A DNA stretch of 64,000 nt. Origin: Spisula solida (Eukaryota; Mollusca; Bivalvia; Venerida; Mactridae). Positions 1 through 11,100 of this stretch are shown piece by piece. A program made the translations under genes and the position numbers. The notes under the pieces were generated by a model, which was given only the letters and a program-made list of their open reading frames with translations, did no database searches and was not told the DNA's origin. The stretch covers positions 47,100,722 through 47,164,721 of the forward strand of contig OX365952.1 of the NCBI GenBank assembly GCA_947247005.1. Reading direction: 5' to 3'. Within the stretch, counting starts at the first letter, position 1. Every line of letters starts with the position of its first letter.

Positions 1-829
1 CTGTGCTGATAATGGTAAGAAATACGGCGAATGAAAGGAACGCGGTCACGGAATATCCGGTCTTCTCACCCGAACCAGCTGGCAGAACGAACACAAACAC
101 GTTCAATATACCAAGCATGATGACTGGAAGCAATATATTAAGTAAGTAATGCAGCGGTTTCCGCTTGATTTCGATTGTGAACGTAACGCCGGTTGATTTA
201 GTCGTTGTATAGCTACTGGCTGTTGTCGTCAGAAGATCCCATTCCGAATTTTTCTCGTACAACTCCGAGTTAAGTCCAATGTCGCCATTCCGTATAACTA
301 CTGCTGTTTTAGTGTTACTCCAGATGACAAAGTTCAGGTCACATGTTGTTTTATCAAATGGAAAGAAGGTAACATCCACCTCACATGCACTTTCAAACAC
401 TTGATATGGCCGCCATGTCACATTCCCAGCCTCTTCAATTTTTACGTAATTAAAATTGTCCCCAAGACCAGATAGGGTCTCGAACCCGTTATGTAAGGCC
501 AGATCTGGGAGCCAGACATGGTTCTGTGGCACGTATATTGTAGATATACCAGGGTTTGCCCAGTCTCGTGCAATGATCTCGTCGGTCCATTTGATTTCTA
601 GATAGGCGGTTGTAGTCAACATTTGTTCAGAATTATCAAAGTTATTAATTCCAATCAGATACAGATCCGCAGTGACCACAACAATGTCTGTCTGGTCGGT
701 CACAGGTCGGACGTACGTGTAATACGATGATGAAATTGTTGTATTCAAATGATCGCGCATGTCTGCAGCTGTAATGGCACTCACTTCCGTAACCATGGCA
801 ACAAACGTTAGAAGAAATAGAATACACAT
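1..829 (-). CDS. nicotinic-receptor-like Cys-loop channel subunit, 3' part beyond window
   Basis: An uninterrupted frame of 276 codons runs from ATG at 829 to base 1 with no stop, so the gene is cut by the window edge. It would encode a pentameric ligand-gated ion channel subunit of the plasma membrane. Visible parts are a hydrophobic signal peptide (residues 1-18), the WLPD loop-A motif (about 107-110), a canonical Cys-loop with cysteines 149 and 163 thirteen residues apart around FFPFD, the first membrane segment (about 228-250), the GEK triplet before M2 (254-256), and most of M2. Glutamate in GEK is the cation-channel signature of the family; anion channels have PAR there. Loop C has no adjacent cysteine pair, so this is not an alpha-type subunit. 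No intron lies in the 829 bases seen. It is close in sequence to the divergent gene at 1236-2468 and is probably its duplicate. The ligand cannot be deduced. Confidence 0.9.
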   Translation of the reverse strand, partial: MCILFLLTFVAMVTEVSAITAADMRDHLNTTISSSYYTYVRPVTDQTDIVVVTADLYLIGINNFDNSEQMLTTTAYLEIKWTDEIIARDWANPGISTIYVPQNHVWLPDLALHNGFETLSGLGDNFNYVKIEEAGNVTWRPYQVFESACEVDVTFFPFDKTTCDLNFVIWSNTKTAVVIRNGDIGLNSELYEKNSEWDLLTTTASSYTTTKSTGVTFTIEIKRKPLHYLLNILLPVIMLGILNVFVFVLPAGSGEKTGYSVTAFLSFAVFLTIIST

Positions 830-1235
830 TGTGTCAACCCTAATACGCAAACTCAAATACTGACCAAAGTTTGTTCTACAACTAATCGATTTTAAAACTA
901 TGTGTAATTGATACACATTATTATAACAATGGCAAACAATTTGGGTCATATAAATACTTGCTTAATAAACAAAGCAAAATAGCAACATTCAGCTGTTAAA
1001 CTGTAACTGAAGATATTTTAATTAATTTATTTTTCTTTCATTTATTTCACGGGCTCTTACTTACTATTGTCAATTGTGCGTTTGAATTATTTACGGTTTC
1101 CTGCGCCTATTGTTTTATGGCAACACAAAGAAAACTTAGTGCATGTAACACTAGTAAGTAGACTGGATTTTCGGCTCAACGCTGACGTTTTCCACTTGTA
1201 GTTTATATTTTACTTCGGCTATTTGATGTACCATT
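830..1235. promoter_or_regulatory. shared upstream region of two divergent receptor genes
   Basis: These 406 bases separate the two head-to-head start codons and must hold both 5' UTRs and both promoters if the genes are transcribed from nearby. The stretch is AT-rich. I see no repeat element and no unambiguous TATA box, although AT-rich tracts such as the one near 1020-1040 could serve. That it is a bidirectional promoter is inferred from position. Confidence 0.45.
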
Positions 1236-2468
1236 ATGGCTAAGGCGTGTTTGTTGTTTGTATGGATAGTGACCGTGTTTTCTGTGATTCAGAATGTGGC
1301 TTGTATCGTCAGTTCCAGTGACATGAACACGCACCTTAATGCTATATTCAGTGATTATGACACTCGAGTTCGACCCCTTAAAGACGACCAAGCGCGAGCC
1401 ATTGAAGTTACTGTTGATTTATTTTTAATAGGCATTAACAATTTTGACAATTCGGAACAGAAATTGGAAACTACAGCCTACCTTGAGATCAAATGGATGG
1501 ACGAAGTGTTGAGCGACACGTCATTGTGGACAAATGGCGACATCAATGAAGTCCTTATACCACAGAACCAGGTGTGGTTACCAGACCTTGCTCTCCAGAA
1601 CGGATTCGAATCCATGTCAGGTCTTGGCAACAAATTTCATAAAGTCAAGGTGGAACAATCCGGACAAGCAACATGGAGGCCGTTCCACGTGTTTGAAAGC
1701 TCGTGTTCCGTGGATGTAACCTACTTTCCTTTCGACAAAACTCAATGTGACATGAAATTTGTGGTATGGAGCAACCCGCTTAGCCTCTTGCTTGCTAAAC
1801 AGGGAACTACAGGCCTTGATGTAAGTATGTACTCTCCAAATAGCGAATGGACACTCGAAACAACTAGTGCAGTTGACTTCACCACTTCCACTGAGTCGGG
1901 AGTGACATTCTCTATTGAAATTAAAAGAAAACCACTCTTCTACCTTTTAAACATACTGGTTCCGGTCGTTATGTTAGCCCTACTGAACGCTTTCGTGTTT
2001 GCGCTTCCGGCAGCGTCTGGTGAGAAGACGGGCTTTGCAGTGACAGCTTTTTTGGCATTTGCCGTCTTCCTGACTATCATCAGCGCGGAGCTGCCGCAGA
2101 ATTCCGAGAAGATTTCAACATTTGCTGCCTATCTGTTTCTCATGACGTTTGTGAGTACACTGATTGCTTTGGTCACAATCGTTGAACTGCGCTTTTTCAG
2201 CAGAGAATTGGACGTGCCTGTACCGGAAGGACTACAAAGAATTACGAAGTGCGTGCGCAGGATGACAAGATGGAGTTGTTGTCAAAACACGATTGGTACC
2301 ATCCGGGGACTGAAATTTACTGAGATGAAGAGTCGGTTATCTAATGATGTCACATGGGAGGATGCAGTAGATTCGCTCGATTTCGTTCTATTCTGGGTCT
2401 TCTTTTTTATCATAATGATCGTGACAGTTGCTTGTTTTGTAATTGCCGCCGTCGCTGCATTCTCATAA
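1236..2468 (+). CDS. nicotinic-receptor-like Cys-loop channel subunit, intronless
   Basis: A complete 410-residue frame in one exon. In order: signal peptide (about 1-23), extracellular ligand-binding domain with the loop-A motif WLPD (114-117), Cys-loop cysteines 157 and 171 separated by thirteen residues with YFPFD between, M1 (about 235-258), GEK (262-264), M2 (266-284), M3 (296-317), a short basic cytoplasmic loop (about 318-380), and M4 (382-408). This is the whole fold of a pentameric ligand-gated channel, with the cation-type GEK before M2. Adjacent loop-C cysteines are missing, as in non-alpha subunits. The cytoplasmic loop is shorter than in vertebrate muscle or neuronal subunits. 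Intronless receptor copies are known in expanded lophotrochozoan families and may come from retroposition; that origin is inferred. The ATG is the first in frame and directly precedes the signal peptide. Acetylcholine binding is not shown by the sequence. Confidence 0.92.
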   Translation: MAKACLLFVWIVTVFSVIQNVACIVSSSDMNTHLNAIFSDYDTRVRPLKDDQARAIEVTVDLFLIGINNFDNSEQKLETTAYLEIKWMDEVLSDTSLWTNGDINEVLIPQNQVWLPDLALQNGFESMSGLGNKFHKVKVEQSGQATWRPFHVFESSCSVDVTYFPFDKTQCDMKFVVWSNPLSLLLAKQGTTGLDVSMYSPNSEWTLETTSAVDFTTSTESGVTFSIEIKRKPLFYLLNILVPVVMLALLNAFVFALPAASGEKTGFAVTAFLAFAVFLTIISAELPQNSEKISTFAAYLFLMTFVSTLIALVTIVELRFFSRELDVPVPEGLQRITKCVRRMTRWSCCQNTIGTIRGLKFTEMKSRLSNDVTWEDAVDSLDFVLFWVFFFIIMIVTVACFVIAAVAAFS

Positions 2469-3637
2469 TCCGACGGACGGAAATACTGTCATGTTTTATA
2501 TTTAAGAATGTCAATTTACGCGTTTTCATTCAAGAGCTCATTGACACAAATAGTATAATGGGTAACACAAATGTTCTTTTTAGTAAGTGTTCATTCCTTA
2601 TCACAGCATCTATATGATATTACTGCAGGCGATATGTCTCTACGAAAGTTATAATGTAGTCGTGGAGACGAAGCTCCTGTTAGAGCAGTTTGTTACAACA
2701 GGAGTTATGTCTTTTAGACTACGAAAGTTAAAGTGCAGTCGTGAAGGCGAAGCTCCTGCTAGAGCTGTTGTCGAGAAAAAACCCATACATTGTCTTGTAA
2801 TATAGTATTAACGGTGAGGTGCATACGCCTTTTTATGATTTGATTCATTATGTTCAATTGGATTGATATATGATATAATTTAGTACTGGACCCTAATTAT
2901 GACACCCGACCCTTTTTGAGTATAGTATAATGTACATTTATTATTTGTGTGGAACCAAGTTGAATGTTCAAGCTTCTGTTGAATGTTCAGGCTTCTGTTT
3001 GTTTATGATAGTTTCTGGTCGTTAATGCTGTTGCAACTTTTAAAATTTACGTTGCCTTCGACATCGCGTGTTGTTGCACTCATTTTAATACACATTTAAT
3101 TGACTTTACTTAATGTGTTTGAAAAATAAAATGTATGCATACCACATTGTATATGTGTTGCGTTAACTAGTTTAACATTCAGACTGGGAAAGAAGGCGTT
3201 CATGAACTTATTAAATTTACAACGACTGACTACGCTGTTATCATCTCTACTGTTGTTTCTGACTACGATGTTATCTTTTTTCACAACCAGATGACTACGA
3301 GGGTCTCAAAAATTTTGCACCATGTAGAGTTTATACTCGAATATCTCAGCGAAAAAGAGGAATACAAAGGTGGTATTCTGCATATAGACGGGGAATGGAT
3401 TAAATTTTGTTATGGACTATGTAAAGGGTCCTTTTTTATAAAAACAATACCTTGTTTGGGAACGAAGTTTAAATCTTCGCTTTTTTTAAAAAATCGCACA
3501 CATTTAACCGTGATTTTTCCCTCAATAAAACACAGTTTTGCTCAAAATTGTATATACTGACAGCTCTTTCAACAGCGATTTAATATGCACACTTCGTTTT
3601 GTTCGGATCCTGTAAAATAAGAATATGAATGCATCGC
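2469..3637. other. 3' flank of the receptor gene
   Basis: No gene is recognised. A canonical AATAAA at 3125-3130 lies about 660 bases after the stop codon and is the best polyadenylation signal I see. An imperfect duplication fills 2635-2770. Short open frames around 3291-3560 have no recognisable domain. Confidence 0.4.
2635..2770. repeat. imperfect tandem duplication, period about 79 bp
   Basis: The block starting TACGAAAGTT at 2641 recurs at about 2720 with substitutions, each copy continuing through GAAGCTCCTG and TAGAGC. Only two copies are present, just downstream of the receptor stop codon. Confidence 0.6.
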
Positions 3638-4545
3638 TTAAGGATGTTGGAGCGCTTAGGATCCCACCTTCAGAATTTGCTCAAATTTTGCCAGGAAGTA
3701 AAGAAATCTATAGATTTACTGACAAAAAATATGATGAAAAAACACTAGGTCACGGAACTCGTTTTTCGGGTAATCAGCCCTGATTGAAACGTGTATGAAT
3801 TATTTTCATAATTCCATGAAAATTGGTAAATTGGTGGTGGTGTTCAAATTTGACATTTTTATTTGATGCCTGTGATCTAAATAATAAAATATTTTTCAAT
3901 ATAGTTTGGGTACACATTGTTATACATGCTCAAGATACCAAAAAGGGTATATTTAATGTTGATCTAATATATATTGCTCTTTTACCCCACCCACTTCATA
4001 TTTAATGCAGCAAAATAGCACCCAGGTAAAATCCTAATAACTTTTTTCCCATCTTAAACTTTTTTTAATATTTTGTTAAATTAGTCTAGTGACATAGATC
4101 TTCAAAATTATGCAGTAAAAAATATATGTCACCGAGGTATCTTTTTCGCAATTTTTGTTTTTATTTCGGTTAAATGTGGCTAAAATGCTGAGAAAATCAA
4201 TGAAAACGCTTAAAATAAAAATTATTGAACATGTAAATATCGCGAAAACACATCAACATACAATAAACAAACATTACCAAACGAATCTGACTCCCAAAAA
4301 AGTCATTTGGCATAAATAGCAATATTTTTATTTTTTACCCCACCCACCTATTTTGTAATGTAATATTTTTCTCGGAATGCAGACCGTCATTTCGATTAGT
4401 ATTTTCTAATTTTATTGCATAATACTTATCAAAACTGTTCAATTTGATTTATTTTAGATTATTTTGACACATTTTTACATTTATAAGGCACATAACGTAC
4501 TATGACAAATGACGCATGCGCATTAAACCGATCCAGCATCCTTAA
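3638..4545 (+). mobile_element. TTAA-bounded non-autonomous DNA transposon, copy 1 (908 bp)
   Basis: The element starts TTAAGGATGTTGGA and ends TCCAGCATCCTTAA, an inverted repeat with one mismatch. A second copy with about the same length and very similar sequence lies at 34471-35374 in the same orientation, and its flanks differ immediately outside the TTAA. TTAA on both sides of both copies fits a piggyBac-type target duplication, although the TTAA could instead belong to the terminal repeat, with TA as the true target. There is no transposase frame, so it would depend on a trans-acting enzyme. Confidence 0.75.
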
Positions 4546-4849
4546 ATTGCACGCGACGTTCGCTGCCAGCTGACTACGCAGTATCAACCGACTACGTGGT
4601 ATCCGGTTGAACGTTGTGATATGGCTCTGGTCGAATATGGCTCACTATAATATACATCAGCCATATTCGGCGAGAGCAATTGTATTCTGTAACTAATGTT
4701 GATATTACGTGAATCAACTTTTTATTAGTTTTTTTTGGTGATTTATTGTTACAAGTATATCCGAATTCTTACTTACCTTTCCTTCTACATCACTGATTGG
4801 TCGAGTTTCGAAATTATTGTTTTAAGTCCCACTGGCAAAATGTGGGCTA

Positions 4850-5032
4850 CCAGTCACATTATCTTGACACAGGGTGAACCATCAGTTACCTGGAAGTAAC
4901 TATGCTGAGCATCAAGCATGGAAGAAATACCGGTACCATTTTTAACGGCATTGGTTTGTCGCTGGCCGGGGTCGAACCCGAGACCTCATGCACTGGAAGT
5001 GGACTCTCTACCACTAGGCTATCGCAGCGGAA
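4850..5032 (-). repeat. tRNA-derived SINE, minus strand
   Basis: Read on the minus strand from 5032, the sequence begins with a tRNA-like head holding an A box (TAGCCTAGTGGTAGAG) and a B box (GGGTTCGACCCC). It continues into a body with AAATGGTACC and GCTCAGCATA, which also occur in the SINEs near 40205-40462 and 44313-44559. The left boundary is approximate. Confidence 0.65.
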
Positions 5033-5209
5033 AATTCAGTTGCACAAATAAACACCGGTGAACAAGAATGGTACATGTATTTAACCAATCTGTCACCATT
5101 ACGCAGTTAGGATTTGAATCGTACACGTAAATTGACCTTTAATTACTCGTCTACATTGCCGCCATAACAATTCAATGCTATTTTAACACGTAAATCTCGG
5201 AGCCAACAG

Positions 5210-5477
5210 TTGACTCAAAAAAAGAACCCGGTCTAGCCTCGATCACCCGAAGAATCTCAATTTCAGCAAAATCTCATCTCACATATTGTGATCAATCATC
5301 TTTGAAGTTACTGACATTACAAAACAGAAACATAATTATGATACAGTAAAATGTCAATACCACAAACTTCTGATGTATCTAAAATTCAGACTGATTTGAC
5401 CAAAATCTCAGTTTGAGTTAAATTGTTTAGTTAAGATGCTTCTGTCGGGGCCAGACCGGATTCCTTTTTTGAGTCAA
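5210..5477. mobile_element. nested palindromic MITE
   Basis: The ends form an inverted repeat, TTGACTCAAAAAA on the left and TTTTTTGAGTCAA on the right. Inside these is a second inverted pair, around CGATCACCCGAAG and its degraded partner CTTCTGTCGGGG, which matches the terminal repeat of the element at 35895-36132. The inner MITE therefore seems to sit in the centre of an older palindrome. Confidence 0.5.
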
Positions 5478-7822
5478 GTGATTGCTTGTATAAGCCGTTA
5501 GCGATCATACACGACCCCCATAAACCTTAAATATCTTCAAAAGCAATTGTGCAATTTTATTGAAATTTGGCATAGTTGAGTGAATTACCTTTACCAACTC
5601 TGTGTTTAAATTTCAGAATTTTTAACTGACTCATTCATTATTTTCCCTTGTGTCTAATGTATTAATACTCACCTTAAATTGTTCACTTGGCAGACATTGA
5701 GGATGTCTATGATGTTATTTATACGCGCTAGAATCTTTCCTTCATGAATCATATTTACTATGTACGTCCTTAAAACATGTAAGTTTAAATTCCACGAATT
5801 CTGTTTTTTTTCGAGTTTGAATTTCGTTCAGTTGTATTTGTTTTATATGGATTTATCAGATGATTTTTTGCGTTCTAGAAATACATGAACTACTTGTAGT
5901 GAACTGTGGCATGAAATAGTTGCATTTCTCTGTGAGCACTATAATTGTGAAATCTAAATTTTATTTTTTGTAACATGGAAGATAAGAATCCCAGTAGGCT
6001 AGTTGGTGAATTATCAAGCTGGTATTAAAGAATAGTAACCTGCTCAGAAAATAGGTATTTTATAAATTTACTACGGTATGTTGACCTTGCTTTTATATTT
6101 TGCATTTACATATAATTACATGTATTGTTGTATTGTCAAAGGTATACAACTCTTGCAGTCATACTGAAAAATTCCCACGATTATAGACGGACACTGCGCT
6201 TCGGACATGAATAGCCAATTGATATGACATAGAAGCTTTCCCTTCAGCGAAAATCTTAGCTCTACATGGATGATTGACAGTGTTGATTCTGCAGAATGAT
6301 TCAGCAGTATCGTAAGTTGCTGGTGTTTTGTTCAAAGAAGATAATAGATAATCGGACAGGGAAGGCAGCACTCAACCAAATCAGCCGATCACAGAAAACA
6401 TCACATAACAAATAGGCACAAACAATGCCCAGCGCAACTACACAATCACGACATCGGACACCGCAAGTCTGCCGCCTCAGTCAGTCAAACTAAACCATAG
6501 AGTAACAGCCAGGTGGCAATAATATAACAAACTGACGACACACAAGGACAACCTACAATAATATAAGTCATATTTATTAACAGCTAAGGACATATATTGA
6601 CTATTGTATTGTAATATAGGCACACCCTGGGTGGAGACTGCGCTGAAACTAGGTCATTCTACTTTTTATAGATGAAACTAGGTCATTCAGCTGTTTTATC
6701 TTTCAACTTTTTGACAGCTTGGACTTTCGATGTTTTGACAGCTGAACCTTGGACTTTCAGCGGTTTAGTTTGTATTCTCATTCAGTTGTGTGTTGGGCAT
6801 TGTGTCGTGCACTTGTGGTATGTGTTGTTATTGTATGTTTTCTATGCACGGCTGTGTAAGTTGAGGGTTGCCTGTCCGATTTTAATATCCTTTCGAAAGT
6901 ACTTGCATTTTGAACCGTTAACCTTCCAGAAGTCAGACGGACGGATTTCTCATGACAAACGCGACAACTACAGGCTCAATTAACTTTCATAATAACGGAA
7001 GTGTTCCCCTTTTCCACAGCGTAGGATAAAAGAACAACGTAACACGATTTGAAAATCAACGACCCTTTCTATTTAATATCGTCCCTATAAGTATAATTAT
7101 ACCTATTTTGGTACACCGGTTATAGAAATAACAAAAATAAAATAATTGGCAACTAGTTTGCATCAGTACGAAAATGAAACTAAATCATACATGTATACAT
7201 GCATAAATGCATTGCAGATATATAAACAATATATCTGTGTGTCTTATTTGTGTTTTGAAAAGGGAAACAAAACAAGCATCACTAAAGCATACAAAAACCT
7301 CAACATCGAGACTAACTCGACAAGGAAACCACTTTTCATATGTACCATGTGGTGTTATTATGGACGGTGTTCTTTATTGAGGTTGTATTGGACTTGTTTA
7401 ACCCATATACCTCCCCTATGTAGGAACCCTAGATATCAATAGTCACTGAGAAGTATAGGCTAACAACACCACAAGTGCATACGTTAAATCGTAATAATAA
7501 TATATTACAGTCCAATTACGAAAGTCGAAGTCTGAAGTACAAAGTCCAAACACTGAACGTAAATCTTGTTGAAAAATATTCCTAATATGGGATCACATTT
7601 GTAAATAGTTGTGTAAGTACAAATGAATCACTCTAAATTACCCTGCGAGTGATAATTTAGTACAAACATAGCGTTAATATGGAAAGTACAGCAAAACCAT
7701 TTATTTTCGCGAGGCGATAATTTGGCAAAACTCTTATTTAGAAGAACATGTAGTTAGCGAGGGTAAATACACGCGAATTTCAAATTTCAGAGAGAAAAAA
7801 GAATTCTTGCATTTAGTGACAA
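5478..7822. other. intergenic, no gene recognised
   Basis: I see no convincing coding exon. A stretch at about 6690-6870, including CAGTTGTGTGTTGGGCAT, is related to one at about 48795-48925 and is probably an unclassified dispersed repeat. The 103-codon open frame at 6672-6983 lies over this repeat and shows no domain. Confidence 0.4.
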
Positions 7823-8073
7823 ATCGCTGGCTTAGAATTAAAAGTAGTAACTACTTACGACATTTAAGACTCGTGTACATGTGAAATCTGCGTCTAAAGG
7901 CGTTTCTTATGAGCCTATTTTCATGAAAATCGAGAGCCATCATGTTGACCAAACTGAAGATTAAAAAGCTTGTTTTTTCCATAAGCAAAGAGTAGTTTTC
8001 AGACATTTTTTCTTGTTTTTTTTCCTCAAAATATTGATTTTGTATTATGACCTTCTAAGTCTAAACCAGCAAT
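7823..8073. mobile_element. MITE of the ATCGCTGGCTTAGAA family, copy 1
   Basis: It begins ATCGCTGGCTTAGAATTA and ends with a degraded inverse of the same sequence. Related copies lie at 22147-22390, 33073-33289, 37348-37585 and 57156-57385. It lies about 90 bases after the stop codon of the TNIP-like gene, so it may be part of that 3' UTR. Confidence 0.65.
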
Positions 8074-8161
8074 TTTCAACGTTCGAAAGTTCAAGTACAC
8101 ATATTGATTATGACTGAATGCGATACAAATATTACTCATACAACATATACTATCATTTAGA

Positions 8162-11100
8162 TTAATTAGCACAGTTTTCGATATGGTCAAGCAGTTCTGG
8201 ATGTTGTGTTGAGGTGAACTCTTTCTTACAGTTAGGACAAAGCAACAACGGCTCACTTACATTCATTGGTGAGTTTCTATGAGCTGGTGATAAGCCTCGA
8301 ATGTTCATTGGAGGGGAGACAGACAATGACCGATCCTTAGGTGAGAGCGAGGAGGCATTTAATTGAACATACGGATCTCTTGTATCGTTAGACAAAGGAA
8401 TACGTTTTGGTCCAATAACATATGTTTGTTCTTTGTCGTCTTTACCGTTTAACATATTAACATTGTTATCAGTATGTTCCCCACTACTGTTAGAGTCAAT
8501 CACATTATATCTATCCAGGTTTCTCTCACTAGGCTGGTCTGGTACCCGTGATGCTCCTCGAGCAGCAAGCCCCTGAAACAAACAAAATGCCAATCATTAG
8601 ATCGGTTGTCATTCTTAGAATGTCGTAACTCTACTGCTTACAATTATCTGAGCATCAATGGTCGTCAGCCCACAATAGTAATTGAGACGTTACGTTTATA
8701 CTATCCTATCGTTCGTTTTCAAACATCGCCAAAGCATTACATGTTACATGTTGGACGTTGTCTGCAAACATGTCAATACAATATTCTAAAGAGAGACTGA
8801 ACAGTAATATATATCAAACAAACGGCTTATTATTTTATTTTCTATTGACTATATCTGGAAAAAACTACCGCATAATACAAATGACTGCTGTCTACAATGT
8901 TTAGAGATTTTCCTTTCATTTTACAAAGTTTTTGGTTTTGTCAAAACCCAATACATTTCAACTTCATAGTTTAAAGTGTTAATTTATTTCATATTCTTGA
9001 TTTATGGCATGGTATATAATATAACAGTTATCGACTTATGTTTCGATGAATAGGATGTTTAGTTGACCCGCCAAAAGTGATATTGACCGATGACTTCAAC
9101 AATATTTACCTACACAAATGTTTTAAGTAATTTCCACAATACTTAGGATCGAAAGTGAAGGCGAAAGAAACACATTTTCAAAATTCAGCACCAGTTATAA
9201 CTTATTGTCTTAATTATAAGTATTCCACACGGCTATGTAACGTTCGACAAATATGGCAATTACAATATCATTCATTTTTGTTGAACTTTATATTGTGTAT
9301 ATATTTTACAATTACATTTGTATTTAATTCCTCTTATAAGTATAATTAAACTCTTTTAAAAGGGTATACATTTAATAGATATGTGCCTTAAGTGATGTTA
9401 TTCACAATTCCCTGTGGAATAAAGTCAGAGTTGTATCTGATTCCTGCCAAGTCATGTGTACTAAGTTCTTCATTCATATGAACTGATCTAGATCTGTACA
9501 TGACATGGTATTTACAATCACCTCGAATGATCTACGCTTGTCCTCGGATTTGATATGACAATATAGAAAATCCAAACCAATACAGAACGCCAAACCTGCT
9601 CATTCATAAGATGTCAATTGACAGACTGTTTATTTTCCTTCCGCGGTTTATCTCAATAACTCCCCCTGTAACGTGACTGTGTGCCTTTAAATAACGACAA
9701 TTGATCAATGGAAAATCTGTAGCATTTCGGAACCTTTTACAGGTTATTGTTCCTTAAACGTTTTGGCAATCATAAGTTCTCAAATTCTATTAACTTCTAT
9801 TAAATTCTATAACACAGAAGGCTTAACCAAATAAAGGCCAGAGAAAGACGTTTTTTAAAATAAACGTATGACCATTGCAGACTAAAGTCGGTTACACCAA
9901 ACCATTGGCGTATTCACCTAACAAAGGGTATTTAATAAGGATATGTATTCATTGAATCCGCAATTTTTGGAAAGAAAATAAAAATATCCACGCAGCCTGT
10001 ATCCAGTCCATTAAATTTCCGTTTTTTTAAACAGTCACTTATTTATTATTATAATTACCGGTTTATAGGCCTACTAGGGTAATATTTACATTTTTTATCA
10101 GTTTCGCTGATGATCCCGAATTCACCCATTCGTTAACTCAAGTAATTCGTGAATAGTTCACGTAAGTATCCGTCAGTCCCGTAAATTCCGATAGTCCGTA
10201 AGATTCCGTTAGTCTCGTAAGATTCCGTAAGTTTCCGACAGTTTCCGTTAGTCCCTGTCTGGTATGTGCACATTAATGTGATATAGCAGACCTGACATTT
10301 GTAAGAATTCTGAAAACAATGTAGTCTTACCTCATTAGTGTTATGGTGATAAAAAGGGTCGTTGTAAGGGGAATGGGGACTTGTCTGCCATCGTGAAGGA
10401 TCCCGTTTTAACGATTCGTTCTGAAAGAGAATTAGTATGCCATTAGTAAACAATGACAGCCGATATTAGTTGTATACTATAGATTCTTATACAGCGCAAG
10501 ACATGATGGTACCGTAAACACGCCAAATTAGGATGAAAACAGTTATGGGCCGGGCAGATTCAATTTGACCTTTGACCTGTAACAGTGACCTAGATCTTTA
10601 AGAAATGACCCTGATGTATGCGCATGACACTTCTCCTCATGGAGGTTGACATTCACGCCAAATATAAGCAAGATTGGTCAATGCATGATAAAGTTATGGT
10701 CCGGACCAACTTCAATTTAACCTTTGACACAATATCCTAGCTACAATGCAAATATGACTCTTATCATGCCTTTAGACTTTGAAATGCTTTTTATCCATTC
10801 CCGAATTTTAAATGCAAAATCACAAAGGCAAAATATCAAATAAAATCTTAAAGCATAACATACCTCTTTCTTCAAACGACCGACTTCGTTTTCCAGACGT
10901 ACGATTTTAGATTGCGCCCGCTCTCGGTCCTTTCGTTCAGATTCAAAATCTTCAGTACAAATTCTTATTTGTGCTTTGAGAGCATCAATTGTTTCACTAC
11001 AGTCTTTTGTATTTCCTGACTCAAGCTGTCGTTTCAGTTGTAGGTTCTCTCTTCGTAATATGGCTACCTCTTTTTGAACGGATTCCAGATCTTTCTTTGC

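Noticed and set aside
6672..6983. 103-codon frame with hydrophobic segments
   Set aside because: It overlaps sequence repeated near 48795-48925 and has no recognisable family; probably a chance frame in a repeat.
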